Shown piece by piece: positions 1-8,274 of a DNA stretch of 21,841 nucleotides. The translations under genes and the position numbers were made by a program. Each line of letters starts with the position of its first letter. Position 1 is the first letter of the stretch. The DNA is from an uncultured Paenibacillaceae bacterium (GTDB lineage Bacteria; Bacillota; Bacilli; Paenibacillales; DA-C8): assembly GCA_937957685.1 (NCBI GenBank), contig CALGAO010000147.1, positions 1 through 21,841 on the forward strand. Direction: 5' to 3'. The notes beneath the pieces were generated by a model. That model saw nothing but the letters and a program-made list of their open reading frames with translations, had not been told where the DNA came from and did not search any database.

Positions 1-360
1 GCCGGAGCAACGACTTGACAATGGCCGCGCGGCTGGCACAAACGCCACCCCGGTGGCAGAGAAGGCGAGGGTGTATGCCCTGCCGCTGTATGCCGAATCC
101 GCCCCTTGCAACCGGAAATCGTACCCGGCATGTATGCGCGGCGGACAACCTGCAAACACGTTGCAAACAACAGGCGCCGGAGTCACCCCTCAAACAATAC
201 CCGGAAACCGTGCAGAAGTTGGGAAAATGCCCGCCCTCAAGGGCTTCAGAAGATGCCCTTCGGCGCACCAAATGCACCAATTGACCAATTATGCGGACTA
301 GTTTGACGAGCTGGGGGCAAGGTTGGAAATGAGCCATGCGAGCGACAAAAGGTATGCTTC
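1..360. other. left flank without a convincing gene
   Basis: Several short overlapping reading frames exist here (for example an open frame from the left edge to about 301 on the plus strand), but none has a recognisable domain. Their composition (Cys-, Pro- and Arg-rich) looks like translated non-coding DNA, and no good ribosome binding site precedes them. A gene fragment entering from the left edge cannot be excluded. Confidence 0.4.
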
Positions 361-367
361 TGTCTAC

Positions 368-400
368 ACAAAATAGGGGCTATCCTTTTGGGACAGCCCC
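368..400 (-). terminator. rho-independent terminator of the SLH protein gene
   Basis: GGGGCT (376-381) pairs with AGCCCC (395-400). The stem continues with TCC/GGA after one mismatch and has a five-base loop. Read on the minus strand the stem is followed by TATTTTGTG. It lies about 50 bases past the stop codon of the minus-strand gene ending at 451. Confidence 0.7.
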
Positions 401-450
401 GGGGAATGGCCGCATCTCACGCGTGAGCCACCGCTTTTTCACTTATGGCA

Positions 451-3400
451 TCAGATCAAACCGGACTTCTGCAACAGTCTTCGCACGATCATCGCAACTT
501 CCGACCGCGTGATCGAATCGCCTGGCGCAATCCGGCCGTCATCCCGTCCGGAGACGACCCCCGCCTGAATCCCGGCCGCCACGCCGGATCTTGCCCAATC
601 CGACACGTCGGCCGCATCCGCGAACGAAGCGAGTGCCTGCTCCACATCCGCGAGCGAAAGATCCGCCGCAAGTCCGGTGATCGCCATCGCTCTGGCGATG
701 ATCACCATCGCTTGTTCGCGGGTGATCCGCTCCACCGGACGGAACGTGCTGTCCTCGTAGCCTTGCATCAGCCCGTATTGGTAAGCCGTCCGAACGACTC
801 CGGCGTACCAGTCACCGCTCTTGATGTCGGTGAACGGAACCGGTCCGTCTTCCGGCATGAGCCCCAGCGCTCTGACGATGATGGCGGCAAATTCCGCCCG
901 CGTAATCGGCAGATCGGGCGCGAAATTCCCGCCTCCAACCCCGTCAACGACCATCCGGGAGCCCATGTCGTTGACCGCTTCCTCGGCCCAATGTCCCGCC
1001 ATGTCCCGGAACGCGAGCGGATGCCAGACGACAGCATAGAAGCTGTTCGTCAGGCTGTTGATCCTGGCGTAATACTGGCCGTCGATGAGGACGATACGGG
1101 TCGGGACATGGCGAACCTTTCCGTCCGGTTCCAGGGCGATGCCGGTCGTGATCTTGTCGGGATCGACGCCTTCGGGAATCGCGATCATCCGTTCCACATA
1201 CGCATGGAAGCGCGACACCTCGACCGTCTGGTCGCCGTGCGTTGCCGTCACCTTGAATTCGAGCGGCGGAACCACGATGGCGAACGTTTCATTCGTGCCG
1301 AGGCGCTGAAGGACGCCGGACAGATCGACAGCCGGCTTGGCAATTTCCATCCGAATCTTGATCTCTTCCAGCTTCACGTTGCCGCCGAAAAGGTCGGCGA
1401 TGTGGTCGACGCGAATCTGCCCGGCGGGCAGCGTATACGTCGCTCGTTCCGTTTGGATCTCGATGATCGCCTGATACCGCTCCATGCTCTTGACCAGCTG
1501 CCCGGTCAGTTCGCCGGTGGCGACATCGGCCTGAGACAGGATCGGGATGGACACCACGACACCCTCGCCCTCAGCCGCCAGCTTCTCCTCGATCCTGGCC
1601 GGATCGAGCGTCACCGTGACGTGCTTCCGCCCGTTCACCACCGTTGTCCTGGCCGTGCCGGCGCGCACCGGCTTGCCGTTCACGAGCACATCCACACCGG
1701 GATCCGCAGGCTGCCACACCAGCGATGAAGGCCCTTGAGGCGTCGCGCTCACCTCATGCGAGGCCGGGCTGATGCCGGCCGGATTGGCCGCCTTGACGAT
1801 GAAGTAATACGTGGTGCCATTCGTCAGGCCGGTGGCCTCGTACACCGCATCGGTCACGTCGGCGATGGCCGTCCCGTAGTCCGTGGCAGCCGTCCGCATA
1901 TAAACCTGGTAGCTGACCGCACCATAGACCGGGCTCCACTCGAGCCGGACCTGTCCGTTGCCGGAGGTGACCGCTCCGATGACCGGCGCCTCGAGCGTCG
2001 GCCACGGAAGCGATACGGCCGAGCTTACGATGGTCGGCAACCCCTCCGCTTCAAACGCGATGCGGGCTCCCTCCACCGCGGAGGCATTGATTGCACCCAG
2101 ATCGGTAAACGTCACCACCCCGGCTTCAGCCTTCCGGGACGTCGTCCCCGTCAAGCTCCATACTCCCGAGTCTTCCTTGACGGCGGTGACCACCGTCGAA
2201 TCATCATGGACGCTGACATTGCCGAAGGCGTCCACGAGCGTTACGACCGGTTGTTGGGCAAATGACCCTCCGTTGGAAGCCGGGGGCGCGATATCCCCGG
2301 TCAGCTTCATCGAAGCGGCCGGCCCCGCAACGGGCGTAATCCCGACAGTGGCCGTGGAGGCAAGGCCGGCTATGCCGAAGGTGATCGACTGCTCATCCGC
2401 TTTGTTCAACTTCAGATCGACCTTCGCCTGACCGGCGGTGAACAGAACAGTCACCGTCCTGGCAGCGCCGGTTAATGGTTCATCGTCGATCGACCCATAG
2501 CTGTGATCCGGCGCCTCTTCATAGCCGGAGACGGTCACGTCGTATTCGCCGGCAAACGCGGTTACGGGATTCCCCAGCGCGTCCTTGACCGTCAGCGTGA
2601 TGAGATTGCTCCCTCCTGCCACGGGCGAAGCCGAGGCGGGGACCGCCTCGAAGGACAGCGCTCCCCCATCCACAAGGATGCCCGTCGTATCACCCACATT
2701 CAGCAGCTGGGGCAAGATGGCGTTCCCAGGCAGGTCGGTCATCGTCCCGCCGGACAGCTCGATGGCACTGCCCAATTCGATGCCGTCCGTGTCCACATCG
2801 CCGGCTTGCACGACATATTCGAACACGATCTCGTTCGTGCCCGTTCCCGATACATAGACCGCCGCTAACGATGCCGTGCCGATCGTAAGCGGCAATGCAG
2901 GCGTTCCGCCATCCGTCTGAACCGCGACCTCTTTGCTGAAATGCACCTTGAACGAGAGCGTCTGTCCTAGTGTGTATGTGCCTGCGGCAGGCACGCTAAC
3001 GCCGATAACTTGCGGCGCCACCGCATCCACCAGCACGCCGGCCGTATCGCCCACGTTGCTCAGGCTGAGCACAGCCGCGTTGCCCGCGGCATCGAAGATG
3101 CCGGCGCCTGCCAGCAAACTCAACGAGTGCACGGCTATGCCGTCGTCATCCAGATCTCCGGAGGCGACCGTGTAGCGGAATTTCAGTTCGCTGTCGCTCA
3201 CAGACGCGATATACATGGCCGGCCGCAACTCTCCCCCGATCATCAGGTTCAGCAGCGGTGTACCCGTCACCGTGACCGGCTCGTTCATCGCAACGATAAA
3301 TTCGAGCTCTTTCCCTGCCGCATAGGTTCCGTTCGGCGGCACCGATACGCTGTTGACTTGCGGCGCTGCCGTATCGACCTTCACCCGGCTCGTATCCCCT

Positions 3401-4503
3401 ATCCCGCTCAGCGTCAGGTCTGCGTCCACGGAACGTGTCTGGATCGAACCCCCGTTCAAGATCAATGCATTGACCGATATGCCGTCTTCATCGAGATCGC
3501 CTTCCTGTACGGTATACCGGAACAACAGCTCTTGCGTATCCGAACCGGAGATGTAATCGGCGCCGACCGTTTTGCTTCCGACCGTCAGGCTGAGCTGCGG
3601 CGTGCCAACAACCGTGACGGGCAGATCGAACTTCACCGTAAATTCCAGCGAGTCCCCTGCCTTATACGTACCGTCAGGCGGGAGAACCACCGAGGAGACC
3701 GTCGGTCTCTCGACGATGATCACCCGGACTGAGAGCAACGCCATGGCAAACCCGTCCTTGACTCCGATCACGAAGTTGTCGGTTCCTATATATCCGAATG
3801 GCTGATAGGTGATGAGTCCCCAGGGAGTAATATCCTCTTGACCGGAGGATGCAGTGGCGTCGATGATCGTCAAGTTACCGAAGGTTGGTGGCATATCCTC
3901 CCACCAGGTCAGTATTTGTCCCGTATCGGTATCCCTGACACGCAGAAGGGATCTGATATCCACAGGTTCACCGTTTGCGAGCACGGTCAACCTCGCGTCC
4001 ATGTTGATAAAGGCAGGCCGATGATTGATCCGCAGCGTTGCGGCATTGGACGTGGTCGATTGGCCGCCAGCGCTGGTGACGATGACGCGGTACAGATAAC
4101 CATCCATGTCCTCCGTTGTGAGGGTAAGATTCAACGTGGAGGTTGTCGCGCCGCTGTACACGCCGCCGTCGCTGATATTTTGGAAGCCGCTGCCCGCATT
4201 GACTTGCCACTGATAGGTCAAGGGTCCCATTCCCGTAGCCTGTACCTTGAAGGTTGCAGCGTACCCAATAGTGACTACGGAGCTCATCGGATGGGTGACG
4301 ATGCTGGGCGGCTCGTTAGCCGGATCCGTGACCGTCACCGCTCCGGGTCCAACCACTTCGAACTCCAGATCTCCTTCGAACGGCGTTGTAACGGTGTCGG
4401 CGTGCGCCGTTGTCGAAGCATAACCCGAAAATGCTACGAATAGCGCGATGAATAATGCCAAAACATGGGCAACCGCTTGATTCACAGCAGGTCCAATTTT
4501 CAT
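451..4503 (-). CDS. secreted multi-domain S-layer-homology (SLH) surface protein
   Basis: This is a 1350-residue secreted protein, probably anchored to the cell wall. It begins with a signal peptide (hydrophobic core about residues 12-28, likely cleavage after AHA at 35). Then follow an Ig-like domain (about 65-160), a cadherin-like or tandem-95-type domain (162-265), three related repeats of about 116 residues (267-615), two invasin/Big-like segments (about 615-825), and a fibronectin type III domain (about 832-922). Three C-terminal SLH repeats start near 1164, 1223 and 1293, with FRDMAGHWAEEAV and ITRAE-type motifs. SLH domains bind pyruvylated secondary cell-wall polymer, so the N-terminal array should be displayed outside. 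No catalytic domain is recognised, so the role may be adhesive or structural. The ATG at 4503 is preceded by AGAGGTG at suitable spacing. The gene is monocistronic with its own terminator. Confidence 0.9.
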   Translation of the reverse strand: MKIGPAVNQAVAHVLALFIALFVAFSGYASTTAHADTVTTPFEGDLEFEVVGPGAVTVTDPANEPPSIVTHPMSSVVTIGYAATFKVQATGMGPLTYQWQVNAGSGFQNISDGGVYSGATTSTLNLTLTTEDMDGYLYRVIVTSAGGQSTTSNAATLRINHRPAFINMDARLTVLANGEPVDIRSLLRVRDTDTGQILTWWEDMPPTFGNLTIIDATASSGQEDITPWGLITYQPFGYIGTDNFVIGVKDGFAMALLSVRVIIVERPTVSSVVLPPDGTYKAGDSLEFTVKFDLPVTVVGTPQLSLTVGSKTVGADYISGSDTQELLFRYTVQEGDLDEDGISVNALILNGGSIQTRSVDADLTLSGIGDTSRVKVDTAAPQVNSVSVPPNGTYAAGKELEFIVAMNEPVTVTGTPLLNLMIGGELRPAMYIASVSDSELKFRYTVASGDLDDDGIAVHSLSLLAGAGIFDAAGNAAVLSLSNVGDTAGVLVDAVAPQVIGVSVPAAGTYTLGQTLSFKVHFSKEVAVQTDGGTPALPLTIGTASLAAVYVSGTGTNEIVFEYVVQAGDVDTDGIELGSAIELSGGTMTDLPGNAILPQLLNVGDTTGILVDGGALSFEAVPASASPVAGGSNLITLTVKDALGNPVTAFAGEYDVTVSGYEEAPDHSYGSIDDEPLTGAARTVTVLFTAGQAKVDLKLNKADEQSITFGIAGLASTATVGITPVAGPAASMKLTGDIAPPASNGGSFAQQPVVTLVDAFGNVSVHDDSTVVTAVKEDSGVWSLTGTTSRKAEAGVVTFTDLGAINASAVEGARIAFEAEGLPTIVSSAVSLPWPTLEAPVIGAVTSGNGQVRLEWSPVYGAVSYQVYMRTAATDYGTAIADVTDAVYEATGLTNGTTYYFIVKAANPAGISPASHEVSATPQGPSSLVWQPADPGVDVLVNGKPVRAGTARTTVVNGRKHVTVTLDPARIEEKLAAEGEGVVVSIPILSQADVATGELTGQLVKSMERYQAIIEIQTERATYTLPAGQIRVDHIADLFGGNVKLEEIKIRMEIAKPAVDLSGVLQRLGTNETFAIVVPPLEFKVTATHGDQTVEVSRFHAYVERMIAIPEGVDPDKITTGIALEPDGKVRHVPTRIVLIDGQYYARINSLTNSFYAVVWHPLAFRDMAGHWAEEAVNDMGSRMVVDGVGGGNFAPDLPITRAEFAAIIVRALGLMPEDGPVPFTDIKSGDWYAGVVRTAYQYGLMQGYEDSTFRPVERITREQAMVIIARAMAITGLAADLSLADVEQALASFADAADVSDWARSGVAAGIQAGVVSGRDDGRIAPGDSITRSEVAMIVRRLLQKSGLI
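2659..3705 (-). repeat. three tandem protein-level repeats in the SLH protein
   Basis: Residues 267-380, 381-496 and 497-615 of the SLH protein are homologous units. Each opens with a V-x-VPP-x-GTY-x-G segment, contains GTP-x-L-x-L and a GD-x-D-x-DGI acidic loop, and ends with GDT-x-x-V-x-VD. The acidic loop resembles a calcium-binding site, which is an inference. The DNA copies have diverged, so this is an old duplication. Confidence 0.8.
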
Positions 4504-4565
4504 CTTTCCACACCTCTTATGAATTTTTGATACGGTCTGCCTTCCTGCTCCGCCTGTCGATCAAC

Positions 4566-4624
4566 AGCCAAACTAATAATAATATCCTATATAAGGTAAT
4601 ATTTGTCTACTATAAACAATCTCT
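4566..4624 (-). promoter_or_regulatory. AT-rich promoter region for the SLH gene
   Basis: This island is strikingly AT-rich compared with its surroundings and lies 60-120 bases upstream of the SLH start. On the minus strand TAGACA (five of six matches to a -35 box) is followed after 18 bases by ATATTA. The exact boxes are uncertain because several AT-rich hexamers overlap. Confidence 0.35.
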
Positions 4625-4698
4625 TGTCGGCCTGCTGCGGGCGCGCGGCGAGGCAAACGATGATGCCGGCATCCCCCGATCGACGCGCACTAAAACGT

Positions 4699-4727
4699 TT
4701 GCATCGGATGCGGACGTGTGTCACAAT
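4699..4727 (+). promoter_or_regulatory. candidate promoter of the aldo/keto reductase
   Basis: TTGCAT (4699-4704) and CACAAT (4722-4727) are separated by 17 bases, about 78 bases before the reductase start. Each box matches the sigma-A consensus at four of six positions. This is suggestive only. Confidence 0.3.
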
Positions 4728-4804
4728 ACCATCAGGGCAAGGGTCATCCGAGCCAACATTTGGACAAACCAACCATACGGAGAACGTGAAGGAGGAACGG
4801 TGGA

Positions 4805-5722
4805 ATGAGAACGATCAAGCTTGGCGCGAGCGCGCTGGAAGTGCCCGTCATCGCCGTAGGGTGCATGAGGATCAACCGTCTGGACAAAGCCGGGGCGGAA
4901 CGTTTTATTCGCACCGCGTTGGAAGAGGGAGCGAATTTTTTTGATCATGCGGACATTTACGGCGGAGGTGCGTGCGAGGAACTGTTCGCGGAAGCCATCG
5001 GCATGAACGATGACGTGCGCGAAACCATCATCCTGCAATCAAAATGCGGCATTCGCCAGGGGATGTACGATTTCTCCAAGCGACATATTTTACAATCGGT
5101 GGACGGGATATTGAAGCGTCTGAGAACCGATTATCTGGACGTGCTGCTTCTGCACCGTCCGGATGCGCTGGTGGAACCGGAAGAAGTGGCCGAGGCGTTC
5201 GATATTCTGGAAAGCTCGGGCAAAGTGCGGCATTTCGGCGTGTCCAACCACAATCCGATGCAGATCCAGCTCCTGAAAAAATCGGTGAAGCAGCCGATCG
5301 TCGCCAATCAGCTGCAGCTCAGCATCACCAACGCGACGATGATATCATCGGGCATCAACGTGAACATGGAAAACGACGCCGCCGTGAACCGGGACGGCAG
5401 CGTACTGGATTTCTGCCGTCTGCACGATATCACCATCCAACCGTGGTCTCCCTTCCAGTACGGTTTCTTTGAAGGCGTGTTTATCGGCAGCGACAAATTC
5501 CCTGAACTGAACCGGAAGCTGGACGAGATCGCCGGACGATACGGCGTATCCACCACCACCATCGCGATCGCATGGCTACTGCGCCATCCGGCTCGCATGC
5601 AGCCGGTCATCGGCACCATGAACATCCAGAGGCTCATCGACTGCTGCCGGGCGAGCGATGTCGAACTGACCCGTGAAGAATGGTATGAGATCTATCGTGC
5701 CGCGGGGAACCGGCTGCCATAA
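4805..5722 (+). CDS. aldo/keto reductase, YdhF-like
   Basis: This 305-residue protein covers a full-length NAD(P)H-dependent aldo/keto reductase barrel, which reduces aldehyde or ketone groups in the cytoplasm. The catalytic tetrad is visible as Asp47 and Tyr52 (in FDHADIYGGG), Lys80 (QSKCGI) and His117 (LLLHRPD). The FGVSNH segment (about 144-149) and the C-terminal VIGTMN cofactor-phosphate region (about 259-264) are also present. The overall pattern is closest to the E. coli YdhF branch. AGGAGG lies at suitable spacing before the ATG. The substrate cannot be told from sequence. The next gene is an epoxide hydrolase 148 bases downstream in the same orientation, with a hairpin between them, so co-transcription is uncertain. 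Confidence 0.9.
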   Translation: MRTIKLGASALEVPVIAVGCMRINRLDKAGAERFIRTALEEGANFFDHADIYGGGACEELFAEAIGMNDDVRETIILQSKCGIRQGMYDFSKRHILQSVDGILKRLRTDYLDVLLLHRPDALVEPEEVAEAFDILESSGKVRHFGVSNHNPMQIQLLKKSVKQPIVANQLQLSITNATMISSGINVNMENDAAVNRDGSVLDFCRLHDITIQPWSPFQYGFFEGVFIGSDKFPELNRKLDEIAGRYGVSTTTIAIAWLLRHPARMQPVIGTMNIQRLIDCCRASDVELTREEWYEIYRAAGNRLP

Positions 5723-5801
5723 GCAGCTTATTCGCGCGATCCGGTTATTTCGCGCGCACCAGGTCATTGCTGCCACACAGCTGTCAGCAACCCCCTCCTA
5801 C

Positions 5802-5848
5802 AATGGGAATTGCAAGCGAGCAGATCTCGGCGAGCAGCAATTCCCATT
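5802..5848 (+). promoter_or_regulatory. 12-bp inverted repeat, terminator or leader hairpin
   Basis: AATGGGAATTGC (5802-5813) pairs perfectly with GCAATTCCCATT (5837-5848) across a 23-base spacer. The spacer holds two direct copies of GCGAGCA (5816-5822 and 5830-5836). A short TTT follows, and the ribosome binding site GAGGAGGAG (5854-5862) comes immediately after. It could terminate reductase transcripts, form a leader hairpin controlling the hydrolase gene, or be a protein-binding site. Confidence 0.5.
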
Positions 5849-5869
5849 TTGATGAGGAGGAGTTATGAC

Positions 5870-7036
5870 ATGACCAGAACGTACACAGAAACCGCCATTC
5901 GTCCTTTCCGCATCCGCATCCCCGAAGAAGAACTGCGCGACCTTCGGGAGCGCCTGGGGCGCACCCGCTGGCCTGACGATCTTCCCGGGACCGGCTGGAG
6001 CCGGGGCGTGCCTATCGTCTACCTGAAGGAACTGGCCGATTACTGGGCGAACGGCTACGATTGGCGGCAGCATGAGGAGGAGTTGAACCGTTACCCGCAA
6101 TTCACGACGACGATCGACGGCGAGAACGTGCATTTCCTTCACGTCCGATCGCCCGAACCGGAAGCGCTGCCGCTCATGCTCATCCATGGCTGGCCGGGCT
6201 CCGTCGTGGAATTCCTCAAGGTCATCGGTCCGCTTAGCGATCCGCGTTCCCACGGCGGCGATCCGAAACAGGCGTTCCATCTCGTGATTCCTTCGCTTCC
6301 CGGCCACGGATTCTCGGGCCCGATCCGCCGCCCGGGGTGGACGGACGGAAAAGTCGCGGAGGCCCTTATCGAACTGATGAGCCGACTCGGCTATGACCGA
6401 TACGGCGTGCAGGGCGGCGACATCGGGGCGTTCATCGCGCCGCTGATGGGCCGCAGGGCGCCGGAGCGCATCGTCGGAATCCATGTCAACGCGCTGGTGA
6501 CGTTCCCGTCGGGCGATCCGGAGGAAATGGCAAGCCTGACGGAAGCCGAGTAGCGGCGAATGGCGATATTCAAGCAATGGAACGACGACCTGATGGGCTA
6601 CATGCACATCCAGGGGACGAGGCCGCAGACGCTCGCCTACGGGCTGGCCGATTCGCCGGCGGGGCAACTCGCATGGATCGTGGAGAAGTTCAAGGACTGG
6701 ACGGACCCGGCCGCAGAGCTTCCGGAGGACGCTGTCGACCGGGACCAGCTGCTGACGAATGTGACGATCTATTGGCTGACCAACACGGCCAGATCGTCAG
6801 CCAACGCGTACTACGAGCGGTTCCATGACCCTTCGATGTGGGCGCCCAAGGAGCGCTCGACCGTGCCGACGGGCGTGGCGGTGTTCCCGACGGACGTGTC
6901 GATCCGGTGGTTCGCCGAGAAGACGGAGACGATCATACATTGGTCGGAGTTCGAGCGGGGCGGCCATTTCGCGGCGATGGAGGCGCCGGATCTGCTGGTC
7001 GGGGATATCCGTCAATTTTTCGCCAGCCTGGGTTGA
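5870..7036 (+). pseudogene. epoxide hydrolase (EHN/alpha-beta hydrolase) interrupted by an in-frame TAG
   Basis: Read through one stop, this is a full-length (about 388-codon) microsomal-type epoxide hydrolase relative. It has an N-terminal EHN domain (about 1-110), an oxyanion HGWPG motif (106-110), nucleophile Asp184 in GGDIGA, a likely acid near codon 342 (FPTD), and the catalytic His at codon 366 in GGHFAAMEAP. TAG at 6551-6553 splits it into a 227-residue N-terminal ORF (5870-6553) and a C-terminal ORF (6560-7036, same frame). The second ORF lacks a good ribosome binding site. The N-terminal product keeps the nucleophile but lacks the catalytic His, so it should be inactive. Start 5870 is chosen because GAGGAGGAG lies 7 bases upstream; the frame is open back to 5810. 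A sequencing error is the main alternative to a real nonsense mutation. Confidence 0.85.
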
Positions 7037-7050
7037 ACGCGATTCGAAGA

Positions 7051-7086
7051 AGGCCGGGATGGCGGCGGCGCGCCGCTGCCCGGCTT
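7051..7086. terminator. bidirectional hairpin between convergent genes
   Basis: GCCGGG (7053-7058) pairs with CCCGGC (7079-7084), extended by A-T and G-T pairs, around a GC-rich inner palindrome. It sits between the hydrolase stop (7036) and the stop of the convergent WYL regulator (7092). U-tracts are weak on both sides (CGGCTTTATT on plus), so efficiency is uncertain. Confidence 0.4.
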
Positions 7087-7091
7087 CGGCT

Positions 7092-8030
7092 TTATTCATA
7101 CAGACGGGCGATGGCGAGCGCCCGCTGCTTGATGTTGTCCGCAAGGCGGCGCGGTTCCAGATCGGCGACGTCCGGACCGAAGCCGAGCAGCGTCCCGTAC
7201 AGCCATTCATCCTCCGCATGCGTCGTATCTACCAGAAAGTACCCGTCCGCGTCCACCATGATCTCCTCCGGCGGAAAATATTCCTCCACCCGCACACGCT
7301 GCCTCTGATGAAACCGCAGCACCATCCGGATCTGCGGTGCTTCCGCGCTTTGCTTCTCCCATCGCTCATCGAGCTCCTTCAGGTTGACGCCGTGCGGGGC
7401 GAAACGCTCCTCAAGCACCCGCAGATCCCGGATCCGTGTCAGCCGGAACGTACGGAAATCGCGTCGCAACCTGCACCAGGCGTGCAGATACCAGGCGTAA
7501 CCCTTCCAGGCGAGCCCGACGGGCTCCGTTTCCCGCTCCTCCTCCTCGCCCCGGAGGGTGACGTACCGGAACCGGACGACCTGGCGGAACCGCGCGGCCC
7601 GGCGCAGTGTGGAGATTGTTTCGCCGTCTGCGCTTCTTCCCCGCCACAGGTTGGCGTGGAACAGTAGCTCGTCTCCGAATTCCTCCAGCTTCGCCTGCTC
7701 GGCCTTCGTGATCAGCGCCCCGACCTTCGCGACAAGATCGGACAATTGCTGGTCCTTCAGCGACGCCTCCAGACCATTCAGCGCGGTCATGATCGAGCGG
7801 AGATCTTCCAGCGTGACGATCTGCCGATCAATGTGGTATCGCTCCATGATCTCGTAGCCGCCGTTCGGCCCGCTGAAGGAGACGATCGGGATGCCCGCGC
7901 CGCCCAACGTCTCCAGATCGCGGTAAATGGTGCGCAGCGACACCTCGAACCTCTCAGCCAGCTCTCGTGCGCCAACCCGCTTGTTCGTGAGCAGCAGCAT
8001 GACGATGGACAACAGACGGTGGACTTTCAT
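7092..8030 (-). CDS. HTH and WYL domain transcriptional regulator, YafY family
   Basis: This 312-residue regulator has an N-terminal DeoR/HTH_11-type winged helix (about 1-60, with RELAERFEVSLRTIYRDL and a PNGGYE wing). A central WYL ligand-binding domain follows (about 130-215, FRYVTLRGEE to FRLTRIRDL), then a C-terminal WCX region to the end. WYL domains are thought to sense nucleotides, nucleic acid or small effectors. The start is placed at ATG 8030: GGGAGG lies 7 bases upstream, while the longer frame would begin with TTG at 8045. It converges on the epoxide hydrolase and diverges from the lacI-type gene. Many family members control a neighbouring enzyme gene, so the hydrolase or reductase is a plausible target, but no operator is visible. 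Confidence 0.9.
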   Translation of the reverse strand: MKVHRLLSIVMLLLTNKRVGARELAERFEVSLRTIYRDLETLGGAGIPIVSFSGPNGGYEIMERYHIDRQIVTLEDLRSIMTALNGLEASLKDQQLSDLVAKVGALITKAEQAKLEEFGDELLFHANLWRGRSADGETISTLRRAARFRQVVRFRYVTLRGEEEERETEPVGLAWKGYAWYLHAWCRLRRDFRTFRLTRIRDLRVLEERFAPHGVNLKELDERWEKQSAEAPQIRMVLRFHQRQRVRVEEYFPPEEIMVDADGYFLVDTTHAEDEWLYGTLLGFGPDVADLEPRRLADNIKQRALAIARLYE

Positions 8031-8174
8031 CCTCCCACCTCCCAACGTATACCAGAACCGTCAATTAAAGCATAGACGAACGGGATGGGGGCTGTCCACA
8101 CCACGGATCATCGGGCAGGATTCCGACAACGGGGAACAAGGTATCGCCGCCGCATGACAAGTTGGGACACCTCA

Positions 8175-8204
8175 TTGACGAACACAATTGGAATAAGGTT
8201 TAAT
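8175..8204 (+). promoter_or_regulatory. candidate promoter of the LacI-family regulator gene
   Basis: TTGACG (8175-8180) and TTTAAT (8199-8204) are spaced by 18 bases, about 70 bases before the start codon. The intervening DNA is AT-rich and contains CAATTG. No copy of the operator found at 9301-9328 is present here, so autoregulation is not indicated. Confidence 0.4.
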
Positions 8205-8274
8205 TGAAAGGGGATTTTCCTGTACCCAGGCTGGTCAGACGCTATCGTAACCATGTAAGAAAGGAGTACCTGCT

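Noticed and set aside
445..1728. Long plus-strand ORF of 427 residues
   Set aside because: It lies opposite the SLH gene. Its Arg/His/Asp-rich composition is typical of an antisense shadow in GC-rich DNA, and no domain is recognisable.
5767..5790. TTGCTG...CAGCAA inverted repeat as the reductase terminator
   Set aside because: It has only six pairs, a 12-base loop and no U-tract. The longer repeat at 5802-5848 is the better candidate.
6551..6553. Pyrrolysine or programmed readthrough at the amber codon
   Set aside because: No downstream signal or pyrrolysine machinery is visible in the window. Aligned family members are expected to have an ordinary polar residue here, so a point mutation or read error is simpler.
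5798..6667. 289-residue minus-strand ORF opposite the epoxide hydrolase
   Set aside because: The sense strand carries clear hydrolase motifs; the antisense product is Arg- and His-rich without any family signal.
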